Source: Hemicordylus capensis
Lineage: Eukaryota; Chordata; Lepidosauria; Squamata; Cordylidae
DNA: 64,000 nucleotides
NCBI RefSeq assembly: GCF_027244095.1
Contig: NC_069662.1
Coordinates: 10,070,501-10,134,500 of the forward strand
Reading direction: 5' to 3'
Made by a program: the position numbers and the translations under genes. The number at the start of each line of letters is the position of its first letter. Within the stretch, counting starts at the first letter, position 1. Shown in pieces: positions 32,527 through 47,500 of this stretch. The notes below the pieces were generated by a model that was given only the letters and a program-made list of their open reading frames with translations, ran no database searches and was not told where the DNA came from.

Positions 32527-35500
32527 TCAGTGCTTCCTCTTTATCAGCTGTTCTCTTTTGTTGAGATCAGGTCTGAACATAATAATATAACATTTGGGGG
32601 AAAAGATACAACTCAGTAACCCAACACTGGAAGTCAGGATGGAGAAGATTTCAACAGCCACCTTGTATTTCCCTCTTGTGCTCAAGTAGGTTGAAACAAA
32701 GGACAACCAAACACTGCAGAAGACCAACATGCTGAAGGTGATAAACTTGGCTTCATTGAAACTATCAGGTAACTTCTTGGCTAGAAACGCCACAGTAAAG
32801 CTTCCCATGGCTAGGAAGCCCATATAGCCCATGGCACAGTAAAACATGGCAACTGAGCCTTCATTGCATTCTGCTATTATTTCTCCAGGCATTGAGTGCA
32901 TATCCAATTCAGGAAATGGGTGAAATGTTGTCAGCCACACTGTACAAATAATGACTTGAATAAGGGAGCAGGAAAGAAGAATTGAAGTTGCCAGTCTTTT
33001 CCCCACCCATTTCCTTTGGCTAGATCCTGGCTCTGTGGCCTTGAAAGCTAGAACTACCATGATGGTTTTTGTCAGCACACAAGAGATAGCTACTGAGAAG
33101 ATCATACTAACAACAGGTTGTCGTAGAAGACATGTGACCTTCTCAGGTCGACCAATGAATAAGAAAACACAAAGAAAGGAAAGCAGGAGAAAGACGAGAA
33201 GAGTGTAGGAGAGAGTCCGGTTGTTGGCTTGGACAATGGCTGTATTGTGATACTTCATAAAGGTTCTGAGTATGAAAACTGTGACCAAGGAAGATGAAAG
33301 AGCAAAAATAGCCAAACTGGTCCCCAATGGCTCTTCATAAGACAAAAAGCTGATGATTTTTGGAATGCATAAATTTTTATCATTGGTTGGATAATGGTCT
33401 TCTGGACACTGAATGCAGTCATCCATGTCTGGAAAAGAAAATGTGAAAATCCGGAAAAGACATGTTTTGCCATATGTATAATGGATTTCATTAATCCAAG
33501 CTCAGTATTAGAAAGCCCTGAATGAAAGTAGCAAGGTCAGCATTTGAATGACAAGTATCCTTCTCATGCTATTCTATTCTTAAAGTTGTAGTCAAGGATC
33601 CATCTATATTTTAGGGCTCTAGTGACAAAAGAATCAATCTTATTGTATTATTTTTATCTAGATACAATGCAATATTCTTTTCAGTTGTCCTACATGACAG
33701 CATACACATACTGGATAACATCTTTTGCCCTCTGGTCAGTAACCACCATGGAATCATGGACATTTTAAACATATGAGAAATTAGTGTCATTGTCTATATG
33801 CCCTGATATCTAAATATGGAATCAGAGTCAATGTATTTCGAGTGGCAGCTCAAAAAAAAAAAAAAAAAAAAAAAGAGGGGGGAGGCATATAAGTGGTAAA
33901 GTCCTTTTATGAGTTGGTGAACAGTGTCCCACATATTAACATTTCTGAAATATAAATGGGGATGGTGGTGGGGAGGCAAGCCACTTCCCCCTCTTTCTCC
34001 CCCCATCTTGTAGCCACTTTGAAAAACTGTATTTGAAAAATCCAATATTTCTTTCTGGTGTTTTTTTAAATCAGATTGGTAAAGTCGCAATTAATTCTTA
34101 AATATCAAAATTAATTTCAGAACTACTTCCCCCTCTACCATTGACTAGTGCCTAGTACTGCAACACTTAATTGAGAAATATTCTACGCATACATCATTTC
34201 CTTATATGCAGCTCTCATAGATCTCAAGTCTACATTTGACTCCATCTCCCTAGCCAAACTGCAGGGAAAATTGGAAGACTCTCAAATCGACCAGTGCTTG
34301 CTATCTTTCACTCACACTCTCCATGATGGCACATTGTGAGGGAAAGCGAGTGGATAAGAAGTCACCGATTGGGACAGAGGGCTCCTGGCATAATCACTTA
34401 CCCCAATAAGTGGAGCTGCTCTACTTAGCCTCGATGACCAGTGCTTTCCTCAACAGGGCAGGGATGAGACACTCCCTGATTGGGGGATGGGCCCTGAGGG
34501 AGCCCGGGAGTGCCTCATGGGGGACTCTTGTGAGACTTCACAGTGAGATCCCATTTCGGTCCAAACTCTTACGAGACTTGCCCTGTCAGGGGCTATTTAG
34601 GAGAGAGCCAGCCAGTGATAAGAGGCTGGCAGACTGTCGTGAATCTGTTAGCTCGACTAACCCAACAGGATTTTACAACTCCCTTCAGCACTCCCCCTGA
34701 GAGTAACCAGAAAGCAGCAGCAAACCCAAATGAAGGAAAATAAATGGCTCACAAAGCAATTAGTCAATGGATTAAGTACCCTGAACTGAAACTAGGGACC
34801 CCCCTCTAACACTAACTGAGTAATAAGTGGAAGGAAAAGACAAAACAAGGAATGAAACAAGTGAAGAACACAGAACAAGGAATTAAGGGAACAATGAAGG
34901 AAAGTACAGACAAGGCAAACTGGGACACAGAAATGGTTGAAATTCAAGAGCACACTATCTGCAGCCAACAAAGTTGCAAACAGCATTAGAGCACTGAGAG
35001 ACTGTTGAATATATATGGCTCAAGAGAACCAGCAGCCAATCAGGCTTCCCTGAGTCAGCACTTTGGCTTTCTTTCTTGGGATCTCCTACACCTGCGTGAC
35101 TCTCACTGAGCCTGCCTAACCCCAGGCTGTTCCCCATCAGAGATCATGTCTGGCAGATGTTGTGAATCCTCAGCTCCAAAGTCTGGTTTTTCTGCCAAAT
35201 CCTGTGGCTAAGCCCTCAGTAGCTGGTAAGTCGTCCTGCTCTGACTCTTCTGAGTCAGAAGTCTGAGCCATGACACAGACGAAGAGGGCTCATTGGTGCA
35301 AGAACCCTATGACTCGTACATGGTCTCTGGACTGCAACACCTGCCGGGCTCTGTGGAGTGAACAGGCCCAGCAAAGTGAAAGCAGCCAGGACTTGATAGA
35401 CTCTGAGGTTGGCTACTCCCCTTTTGGGGGCCCTTGTTACTCGCTGACCCACCTTGCTGAAGAGACTGGCACACATCCTTGAAAGTCAAATACAGTCCTC

Positions 35501-38500
35501 AAGGTCACCTATCAAATGCTATCCCAACCCACAAGGGACAGCATTTGACAGCATACCTGCCTTGCTTCTGTTTAATTTTTATAGAAATGCCATGGTGGGC
35601 CATCTAAATAATTTGGACTTTCATCCCCCTAAGTTGGCAGAGAAACACATCTCCTTTCTGCTTTATGCAGATGATGTGGCAATTCTTTCAAGGACCCCCA
35701 TAGGACTCAGAAGAGCATTGGAGGCCTTTGTACAATAATGTAAGGAGGATTCACTGGAAATAAATTACCATAAAACTAAAATAATGGTCTTGGCTAAGAG
35801 ACTGAAGACATACTCCTGCCAAATAAAATGGAATACAATTGAGCAGGTTTCATGTTTCAAATAATTGGAGGTGGTCTTTCATGCTTCTGGTAATATGAAG
35901 GCTCACAGCAACTATTTTGCCTAAAATACCCAGCGGAGCATTGCTGTCATCCTAAAATTCTTTTAAACAAGAGGAGACCAATACATTCCTGAAGTCCTTA
36001 AACTATTTGAAGCTAAATCATTGGTGCAACTTCTCCATGGTGCTCAGCTGGGCCCTTTTTCCAACGTTGCCCCTCTGGAGCTCATCCAGTCCAAATTTCT
36101 AAGAGCTTTATTTCAGGTACCCCGCTGTTTCTAACACCAATCATTGGTTGGAAGCGGTCCTGGTGAAAGTGGAGGCCAGAGTATGGCTGACTATATTCAA
36201 TGCTGGCTAAGACTATCGCTCTTCGCAAAGGGCCTAGCCCTCCTAATGCTGGAGGATGGTCACCAATCTACATGGAAGCAAATCCTGCAGGAGAAACAAT
36301 GGGCTCACCCCTTCCTTCTTTCCCTGGGCTATGAGCAGGCCAAAAACATCCCTTAAGCAGCACATAATGTATAGCAACAGTTGCTGGCTATCTTATGCAG
36401 CTAGAAGCCCCTAACCACAGAAGGGTCTTCACCTTAGCTTGCCGTAGTGCCCTCCCTTTGGCTGTGTTAGATGGAAGATAAAGGAAGATTCCTTTTTTTG
36501 AATGTCTGTGCCCCTGTGACATCGGTCAAGTAAAAACTACTGAGCACATTGCTCAGTAGTTCTTTGTTTATTCTACGAATTGCTTACTCAGAGAATAAGT
36601 GGTTCATTGCTTATTCTTCTTCCTCCTTCATTGCTTATTCTACTGAGACATCCACAACACCCTTATTCTTCCATCACTTATCAGGCTGCCAGGCTGTTCT
36701 GTTCAAATTTATGTCTCCCTATTACTCTCTGATTGTAACACCTTCATAAAATAATTTTTTTCAATTTCCCCATTGTCCACTTTGGGGAAATCCAAATTTA
36801 AGTCGGAATTCGGATTTGAATTCCAAATCCGATCCAATATCTGATATTTACAGAGCCAATAGAATCCAACTCTAATTTTGTCAAGTTCAGATTGGATCAA
36901 ATCTGAATCTGAAACCAAATTTTTGAACATGCACAGGGCTATTACTTACCCGTCTGGTTTGAAATCTTCCCATCTGGACAAGGATGGCAATCATAGCAGC
37001 AAAATGGCTTCCCTTCCACAAATGTCCTCCTATGACCTGGATGGCAATAGTCATTACACAAAGAAAGGGGGCATGTCTGTCCGTAAATGAAAGAAGAGAC
37101 TGCTTTCACTTTCAGATAATTTGTTTTGAGATTTTGTATGTGTGACATACTGGGGCAGCAGTTACCTTGTCACATCTCCCCATCCCTTCCCCACCTAGGC
37201 TAGAAATTGATAGAGCCAAGGACAGGGGCCAATATCCAGGCCAATGCCTTGCTAGTACAATAGCAATAGCAATAGCAGCAATAGCACTTACATTTATATA
37301 CCGCTCTATAGCTGGAAGCTCTCTAAGCGGTTTACAATGATTTAGCATATTGACCCCCAACATTCTGGGTACTCATTTTACCGACCTCGGAAGGATGGAA
37401 GGCTGAGTCAACCTTGAGCCCCTTGGTCAGGATCGAACTTGAAACCTTCTGGTTACAGGGCGGCAGTTTTACCACTGCGCTACCAGGGGCTCTTACAACC
37501 AAGATGCAAGAAGGTTGAATGGGTGCATAACATTGTGGGTATGTGTGAAATGGCATTCTTGTGCAAAACTGTCCAAATCCGCCTGTGTGGTGTAGTGGTT
37601 AGAAAGAGCAGATACGTAGTCTGGGAGTACTTCTGGACCCAAACTTCTCCCTGATTTCTCAGCTTGAGGCAGTGGCCAGGAATGCTTTCTATCAGCTTTA
37701 GCTGATTCGCCAGGTACATCCATTTCCGGAGACAAACAACCTTATAACAGTGGTAACATCCTGGATGCTGGTAACATCCAGTGTTGAGTACTGCAATGCA
37801 CTCTATGTTGGGCTTTGTACACAGTTCAGAAACTGCAGTTAGTACAGAATGCAGCAGCCAGGTTGGTTTTGGGGTTGCACAAAGAGATCATATTACACCC
37901 ATTTTAAAAGAACTACTCTGGCTACTAATACATTTCAGGGCAAAATACAAAGTGCTGGCTATTACCTATAAACCCCTAAATGACTTGGGTCCGAGGCATT
38001 TAAGAGAACACCTTCTTCTTCATCAACCCGACCACCTATTAAGATCATCCGAGGAGATCCAGTAGCAGTTGCCACCGGCTTGGTTGGTGGAGGGTCATAA
38101 TTGGTCCTCTTCTAGAGTTGCCTCTGGAATGTGCTTCCTAATGAAATTAGTTTCACCTTCTCTGAATGCTTTTAAGAAGGACCTCAAAACATACCTGTGT
38201 AATCAGGCTTTTAGTTCATAGTTTTCTAGCTTCAGTTTTAGAGGTTTTATTGTATTTTAAATTGTTTTAATTATGTTAATGTTTTAATGGTTTTATATTG
38301 TGAACTGTCCAGGGACTTTTTTGTATGGGGCAGTATATAAATGTAATAAATAAATAAATAGTGAACAATAGAGTGTTGAACTATGACCAGAGAGACCTGA
38401 GATCAAAATCCTGTTCAGTCATGAAATCTACTAGGTGACTCTGGACCAGTCACCTCTCTCTCAACCTAATTACCTTCACAGGGTTTTTGTGAGAATGAAC

Positions 38501-41500
38501 ATGATTATCCTTAAGAGATTTCTTTCTTACACACAGATGTATCACAAATGCTGCATTGAGACTGGAGGCAGGATTGGTTAGAGTTGAAACCCGAGTTTAA
38601 ATGGCTCTCATAGCTCTATGGCTACATTTGCATGTTATGTGCAAGTGGAGTTGAAGGGGCCAGAGGTTAGCAGAATGCAGGCAGGCCGGGACTCCAGAAC
38701 TCCATTTCCATTCAGCAAACAACCAGAGGTTCCGCTCTCTGAACTGTAATTTGTATCCTTGGGTTGTAGTGAGTTTCACCAACCCACAGTTTTACGCAGC
38801 CTGTGTTGCATGTGAATTCAGAAATGCAGGCTGTGTTAACTCCAATCTCCCTCAAGCACCTCCCTCAACCTGGCTGTCATTGGCTGTGTGGGTTTTCCTT
38901 CATGAAAAGAAGAAGAAGGAAGCCCACACATCCAGTTGCCCTGCATCTCTCAATTTGGACAGCCAGGTCATCTCATCAATTCATCACAGCCAGTTCATCA
39001 ATTCCGCGCAGCCAGTTCCTCTTCATCTCTGCAGTTAGCAAGACTCCGAATTTGGACATTGCAGAGAGATCAGCAAGACTGCAGAGCGGGATCTCTCTGT
39101 TACATCCAAATTCAGATGGGAAAGCAGGGGCAGGGGGAGGGGAGAGGAACCACTGGTCCATTGGGCCTGTGGTTCTGCATTACATACAAATGTGGCCTCT
39201 AGCTTAAGCTTAATTTTACATCTATAGGTTTGACACATTTTGTCTTGATGCATAATTTTAAATCTACTTGGCAGAAGGGTATAATCCTTAAATTGCTTAC
39301 TTATGGCCTTTCTTCTCTTTTAAAAAAAACTTTAATTGGGCTATGAGACATCTAAATTTATTATACAATGCATAATGGATATTGAATTACAGAGTGATCT
39401 AAGTTTGTTGTCCAGTTCCTATAAGGTGCTTAGGGAACTTCCCAGACCTGGTCCAGCATTTTTTGCCATTTTGGCAAGGGAGGTGGGAAGGCTTTCTCCA
39501 TCAGTGGTTGTAGATGTGTGAGATTTCCTTTCCCTACCAATGGCATTATTGTGTGTATGTCACTTAAAGTTGCTTGCTGAGTCCACATAAAGAAGCTATG
39601 CGCTGTTTCATTCTCTAGGCAATTCAAAAGGCACACAATAGAATGTGTATTTGCTTTATATTGCCTTCCAAATAATAAGGTGGTGCACATGACTTCTCTG
39701 GGGAGGGTGGCCTGACTTCTTGTACACCATCACCCTCCATTCTGCCGCTCAGTGCAGTACACCAGGCATATGTGAACTGGCCCTCAAGCTAGAACAGACA
39801 CAGTTGGGCTCGACCTAAAGTTGAACCCCTTCCTCAGCCAGCTCAGGGCTGGTTTGGAGGTTCTAATGTCCTTTTTAAATTTTTTTTTAAAAAAAAATTA
39901 GAATAACTCACGAACAGGTCTGGTGACCTTGGAGTGTGTGTGTGCTGGTGTGGCCATGGGGGGTGTCTCTGCAGTCTCCCTCCCCCCTGGCCTCCCCCCA
40001 GTTCTCTAAGGGGTGTTTCAGCCCATTTTCAGGCCATTCCAGCCCTTTCCTTGGTGGTGGTGGTGGCCATTGTTTAGGCTGCCAAACGTGTGCCCTGACC
40101 ATCTGTGTAGCAGGGTCATAACCAAAAAAAGCCTTGATAAGACAGGGGGAGGCCAGTGGAGAACCCCATCATGGCTATACCAGCAGCCCCCAAAACTGCC
40201 AGACCCACCGGTGAGTGATTGTAAAATAATAATATTAAAATTCCCAAAATAGCTCAAATACAAGCTGAGCGGGGGCGGGGGGCAGTTGTTCGGTGTCACA
40301 AAAACAAACATGTCATGTTCTGTTCAGGTCCACTTTGGACTTGAACTGAACCGGGCAAACCGGTTTTCTGCACACCCCTACAGCACATGAGTGTCACCAC
40401 TGCAAATGGCAGAGCAGGGAGCTGGAAGAGGAAATCCTCTGGCATGCCTCAATGCACTGTACCAGGATCCTCCCTCTGAGGGATCCTCCCTCTGTCAGGC
40501 ACTCTTGCTGCCCAGCTCTGTGTGCACACATGATCCTGGTGCCAGGGTTAAGCTTACACCCTTAACCCTGGCTAAAGGCTGGGGTTAAAAGTCAGGAAAG
40601 GCAGGGTGGAAGTGCCGGGATCGGGAGCAGTCCCGGCACTCCACATGAGCTGCCTTACCGAGGCTGGCCTGTCCTAGGTTGGTTTAGGCTGCTCATGAGA
40701 ATAGCCTCAGTATCTATGCAATGAAATCCTATGGAATCAGGGGTGCAGACAGAGGGAATGCTTGATGTGACAATCCTGCCTCAGGACAGAAATTGACCCC
40801 AATGCCAAGGTTAAGGGCATGCTCTTGCCAGTAAGCATAGCTCAAAGCTGGGGTTAAAAGCCGGGATAGGTGGGGTGGAAGCACCAGCATTGGGAGCAAT
40901 CCAGGCATTCCACACGAGGAGCCTAACCCAGGTAGGGCTGCCCTAGCCTGGGTTAGGCTGCTCGTGAGAATAGACTCAAGATCTAGGCAAGGAAATGCTA
41001 AGGAATCAGGGGTGCAGTGGGAAAGCTTGAAGAGCAACTCCTCACCTAAATTTTTAGTGGGGAGAGACACTTCTAGGGGACAGCAATGGATTTGGGGGGG
41101 GGGGAATGTTTATATGTCCCTGGAAGAACACTGGAGAGAGGTCAAAAGATAACAATTTTAGGGGTGGATTTGTTTGAGAAAAGGTATAAGGATTTAGATG
41201 CGAATATCTTACAGTTTCAGGAGAGACTCAAGGTTTTTAAAAACCAGCAATTTACAAGAGACCGTCAGGATTATGTACCAGGCCATGTTTATGATTGGTT
41301 CACTGCTTTAGATACCCCGCATTATACATCCAATACTATGGCTAGTTGGAGGGTACCCAACTACACATCATACTTTGAGGGTACAGATGAGGAGGAATTC
41401 TCCACACTTTGCAGTGATTTTCATTATATTCAAGAGAAGATACCATGTTTGTATAAAGCCTCTAGAGGCAGTTTAGGGGTTCCCTTTCTTTTTACAGGAG

Positions 41501-44500
41501 CAAGGGACCCCGAGACAGATGAAAAGCAGTTTTGTCTGGAAAATCATCGACACTGGTTCCTGATTTAGCTATACCCATATTGAGGTACATATTGGAAGAC
41601 CTTGTAATTCAGAGGCTTCAAGTCTTAATACAGCAGTTTGGCTGCCCTATTGGTTCTGTTCCTTGTGGCAGTATTCCCCTCATCTTAGGTTTGATTCCTA
41701 TGCTATTCTTATCTCCCTGTGCTGGTTTTAAGGGACATACATAGGATCCTCTGTTGGAGAGTATTTTTCTTCTTATATGGGCCCATCATATGTATCTATT
41801 TGGGTCAGTGTGCTTTGTGATTGTGTTGAGCTTAATACTAGAGGGTATTGGATTAGTCCAGCTGGTCTCACATTTGCACCCATTAAGTTATTGTTTTATG
41901 TGGTGAGTATTTTACTCCCTGGTTAAGTCCATTTAGAGACTCTAGCATGTTTAGCAGGCACTTTGGTGCTGCACTTAGTGATAAGGCATTGCTACATATG
42001 TGGGAGGATTGTCTCTTGAAGAAAACCTTATAGCATTTAAGAGCCCAGGAGAGGCAATTCTATGGCTTTCTGGAAATGGTTGTTTCTTTAAGATCAGGGG
42101 AAAGGAACATGAGCCCAGCTGGCTAATTAGTTTTACCCCACATGTGACAGTTTGGGTTTTTAACTCCTAGGTTGAGTCTGACTCATGAAGGATTATAGCA
42201 TGTTTTTGCAGGCACTTTTGTGCTGCTCCTATGACAAGGCTTTTCCTCAAAAAAGGTTGGTGTGGCTGTATTTATAGCATATTATACATGTCTTGTTGTT
42301 CTGTGCACTGTTGATGTCATATTCTAATGTTCATTGATGTATAGATATTAGGAGAGGGAGTCTGTCAAGTTTTCCATTTTCTCATCTTCATTCAAGCTAC
42401 AAGAAAGTCAAGTCTTCATTCAAAGCTTCAAGACTCCAGTGCCAAGGTTGCGGATTTTCCAAGGACTGTGCAGAGGGGATTTCCTCTCCTTTTTGGAGGG
42501 TGGACATTCAGCAAACTGGCACCAGCAGCTTTTCATCAGTTGGTTCAACATACCAGTGTCTGTATCAGTGTCCCCTTGGGAGTGTCTTTTTGTCATTGGG
42601 GAGTTGGTCACAGTTTACATTTGTTGATCTTTTTGCTGCTGTTTTTTGTATGCTTTTAGTTTGAGAATATACATAGTATTTCTTTTCCACTGTGTCTCTG
42701 CATTTCTGTACCTTGTCCATCTTACATGGGTTTATTTCATTTGTTTGCCCTTTTGTATAGAAGCATGACATTACCTCCCTCCAGTGTACTTCCTCTTCCC
42801 CATATTAAAATGCCCCCCCCAAAAAAATTCAAAATCAATTGGAATGATACAATCCTGCCCCCCCATGTCAAAATCAAAGTGCTGCCTCAGAGCAAGAACA
42901 GATCCAGGAAAGGAGGAGATTCTGTGCTGTTCTGAAAGGAGGACCAGTAGCAGACTAGTAAGCCCAGCGATAGCATAGAGCAGAATGAGGGACTTTCCAA
43001 CAGGTTGGAGGAAGATACTCCAATTTCATTGACAACTGAGGCAGGTACATGGAAAATTCCTAGCCAAGTGAACAGCTTAAAACTATAACAAAGAACACTG
43101 AGGCAGTCCTAAGGGGAAGCAAGAACAAGGCAGAATGCTTATGTCAGGAGGGAGGAGAAGAACATTGCCTTCTCTTTCTAGCATGTCCTTTTCCTTCTGC
43201 ATTTGCTGTTCCTATGAGACTGTAAGCCCCACTCTGCTTTGGGAAATCTAAAGAGCCACACTACACACGATGAAGACCATGTCACTGGTAGGTGCATTTA
43301 AAACCAGAAGTGGACATGAAGACGCCCTTTTATATCTTTTTAAAAAAAAGATGACTAGGGTCTTGATACAGGCCAGGAGTGTGGTTTTTGATACAGGGAT
43401 TTAGACATTCTCATCCCCCAAATCAGCCCCTCAGGTAACAAATGGCTTCCAATGCAAATCACTGCTTAGGAAGCAAGTGGTCATTTTGAGGGGGTAATTT
43501 TTCAGGTGGGGGGAATGCTATGAGGGGAGATACTAGACTGCTAGTATCTCTAGACTGCTAGTAACTCACTGTGCACAAATTCCCAGACTAAGTTAGGCTT
43601 CTATTTGTTTTATTTTTAAGTTTATCGGGGGGAGCGTTTCCAGTCTGATTCTGGGGTTATGCACATCTTCCAATTATACATTCTTTGTCTCATGTGGTTT
43701 GGCCCTTGGCAGCATCTTTCTTCTCCATAGACATCATTGGTTATATCAATAGAGCAGACCGGAAGAATATGAGCCAATCAGATGTGTCCAGGACATGTGA
43801 AGCAGCGTGGATTCAGGCAACATTTCATTGCTGTTATCCCAATGGAAAGATATGCACAATTTTCAAAGAACAGGCTTTGCAAACCCAACCTTCTGCTTGA
43901 CACCAACCTCAAATGATCTTGATCTTAAAATTCATCCTTAAGCTTTGTATAGTGGGGGCAAGGAGCCCTTCTGTTTGATCTACACACCTTGAATTCTAGA
44001 GAGTAGGGCAGCTCATATGATCAGACTCCTACCCTAATTTGGGAGCTGGGCACACTCCCGATTTCCAATTGTGTATTAGATCTAAAGAAGGTCTAAGGCA
44101 GGGAGCTCAATTGTCAGTCAAGCCCCAGCTGGGAAGCAGGATTTGCCTGCCTACGTCTTTCAGAAGCTGGGCACAGAATCTGGGGAGAGTATGATCATCC
44201 TACTGAGTTGGGGCTTGATTGACGACCAAACTTTCCACCTCCAATCTAGTTTTTATCGAACACATGATGAATATTAGGAGTGTACCAAATTCCTGAATTC
44301 GGGTAGGGTGCTTCTTTGACACCAGTGTTGATTGTGTGAACTGCCCTCCTATCTCCATGGCTGTGTTACATTGCCATAATTAAAGTAAGTGTTTTAACAG
44401 GAACAGTGGTGGTCCACATTTTATGCTTTTTATTTGCTTGAAAGTTCCTCTCAATTTAGACTTTTGGTAAAGATCGGCTCAAGCCATGAAAACTAACTCC

Positions 44501-47500
44501 CTCTGCTACCAAAATGGTCAGGTGTGAATGGGTGGATGGACGTGGAATATAGTTTGCATTTTGGACTGATTCCTGGCAGTCTGGAGTAAGCTTCAGGGTG
44601 AAGAACTCTGACTTGGAACCACCATCCTCAGCATCAGATGAGACAGCTTTGGGACAAGATAGAACAAAAAATAATTGTACTGCTAATTCTCCAGGGACCT
44701 TCTTGTCTGGTTTACATCTAGGTCCACCTTAAGTGGCACAGCTGGGAAATACTTGACAAACAAGCAGAAGGTTGCTAGTTCAAATCCATGATGGTATGTT
44801 TCCCAGACTATGGGAAACACCTATATCAGACAGCCGTGATATAGGAAGATGCTGAAAAGCATCCTCTCACACTGTGTGGGAGGAGGCAGTGGTAAACCCC
44901 TCCTGTATTCTACCAAAAGAAAACCACAGGGCTATGTGAGGGCCAGGAGTCGACACCAACTTGAGGGCACACTTTACTTACTTTAGATGATTCATGAGGT
45001 CCAGAAGAATCAGAGGATTTATTTCCGAGAGTCTTTTTTTACAGCCTAAGGCAGCAATGTCCATTGTGGCAAGGGGCCATTTTGGCAAGTATGTTTGCGA
45101 AACACCCTTTTGGCAAAGCATTTTGGCAAAGGATTTTTCTAGGGCCCATTTCAGTGCCCAGCATTACTGGAAGGTAGATTTCAGTTCAGAGGTATCTTGC
45201 AATGTCAATGTCCCTGTGGTCCGGCAAGATTGAGTCAATGACTCATGTCCTTCTTTGGTGTTCCTTTTACCGTGATTTGAAGCTTGACGTGATCTTGCCA
45301 ATATTAGTGAAATATCCAGGCTATTTGGCTGATTTTTATGTTAATTTCTTTTAGCTGATGAAGATTCTTATGTGACTTAAAAAGTAGCTAAATTTTCTTT
45401 TTTAGCCTCTATGGCTCATCATATGTTTGTAAATTCTGATTAGGTTATACAGATCAGTGTTGTATCAATATCTCTATACATATGAATTTTTCCTTTTCTC
45501 ATTGTTTGTCTTGCTGTTTACTGACAGGAATAAAAATGAACTGAACTGATCGTCCCATCCATGGCAGGAAGAGGTGATGGTTGCAAAGGTTGCAGGAGCA
45601 GCAGTAAAACCAGCCCAGTGCAAGCAGAATAGATTTCCCCAGGACTGGCAGCAAAGCCATCATCCATAGCAAAGTCCTTCCCAATATACTGGCAATGTTT
45701 CAAGTGTGCACAGAACCTACCTGGTTAAACCTGCTGGGCCACACAATGGCACCCTCGGAAATGGTGAATGTTCTGCCTGGGGAAGCATCTGGTTCTATCC
45801 TTCCAACTTTGACTCGATGAAAAGATTGATTTGGAAATGTGACCCAGTTGATAATATCAAATCCACCTAGTAGCTCTCCATTTGGGTCAAAAGAAACCAT
45901 TTCCCCAACGCTGTTGTTAAATGAGACACCTCTCAGAAAGTGGTGAATCTAAACAAACATTTTAGATGTCTATAAAGATGAAAGCATAAAACTTTGCAAT
46001 GTATTTATTTATAGAACAGAACAGCCCTGCTGGATCAGGCCCAAGGCCCATCTAGTCGAGCATCCTATTTCACACAGTACCCCACCAGGTGCCTGAGAAG
46101 CCCACAAGCAGGAACTGAGGGCATGCTCTCTTTCCTGCTGTTACTCCCCTGCAACTGTATTCAGAGGCATCCTGCCTCTGAGGCTGGAGGTGGCCTATAG
46201 CTATGTGTACATCACCAAAACACATATCTCTAGGCAGTTGACAAAAAGTTAAAATAAAACAGCTAAAACATTTAAAAGAGTTTAAAATTGTTAACTAAAG
46301 AGGCGAGTCTCACGAACACAGAGACCCGCCTGGGGAGGGTGAGCGGAAAGAGCAGGCTTAGCCCGCTCTCCATGCACATGAGCAGGCAGTCTGCTCTGGA
46401 TGGCCAAAGTGGCTACCCACATGACTGCTGGCTCTGTTACAGAACCGGCGGGTGCTTGGGGGAGTGGGGGCCAATTGGCCCCTGGAAGCTCCAACATGCC
46501 CTGCGTGAGCACGCAGGGCATGCTGGAGAGACGCCCGGAGCCAGGAGGCATCTTTTTGCCTCCCCTCTGGGGGTCTACTCATGACTAGGTGTGGTGCGGA
46601 GCCATGCTGCGGCAATTCATGATTGCCAGAAATGGGTTTGCAGAGCACTTGCTTTGCAAACCCGGTATAAGCACTGGGCTACAGAAGCGGGTAACCCGCT
46701 TAGAAACCACTGGGCTCACAGCCGAACCGGGTGGTTCTCACGGGCTGCAAAAATCGGGCTAGGCTCCCTTAGCCCAATTTTTGCAGACTGTATGAATAGC
46801 CTCATTGTCTTGGTTGAAAGATGCATTTTATGAGATGTTTTGAAAGGTACCAGAGATGGCAAAGCTCTTAATTGGACAGGGAGCAAGTTCCAAAGCCTGA
46901 GGCTACAACAGAGACATCCCAGCCCTGGGTCACCACCAGATGAGCTAGTGGCAATCATAGACAGACCTCCCCAGATGACTTTAAAGGGTTGTGGGACCCT
47001 TGAGGCAGAAGGCATTCTATTAAATAACTTGGGCCCAAGCTGTTTAGGGCTTTGTAGGTAATAACCAGCACTTTGCATTTTCTGGGAAACGTATCAGCAA
47101 CCAGCAGGGTTCTTGTATAAAAGGAGTGAAATGGTCCTGAAGACCTGATTGACTGTTATATTTTGCACCAGTTGCAGTTTCTGGACTATGAAACAAGGCA
47201 GCTGAATGTAGAGTGCATTGCAGTAGTCAAGCGCATATGCACTACTGGTTTAAGGTCATTCATCTCCAAGGCTGAATTCAGACATAACACAGAACCATGG
47301 GTCCAGTGCTCTCCCGTCTGGATTCGGACATTCAGGAGAATTGTCTTTCTGCAGTCAGCGAGACTGCAGAGAGGCAGATTACATTGAAATTTGGCCCAAG
47401 AATGGATACAGCTGGCATATCAGTCAAACTGGAGGCAGACTGATCACTGCCTCAGTCTGAAACACCTTCTGTAATGAGGTTACTAGTGACCCCTTTAAAA

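Noticed and set aside
43685-43900. 71-codon plus-strand frame in gene B intron 4
   Set aside because: No homology recognised, ordinary length for chance, no splice or promoter context.
46306-46806. Overlapping GC-rich open frames on both strands taken as a possible CpG-island gene
   Set aside because: The same frames recur in other copies of the GAGGC-end MITE, so they reflect repeat composition.
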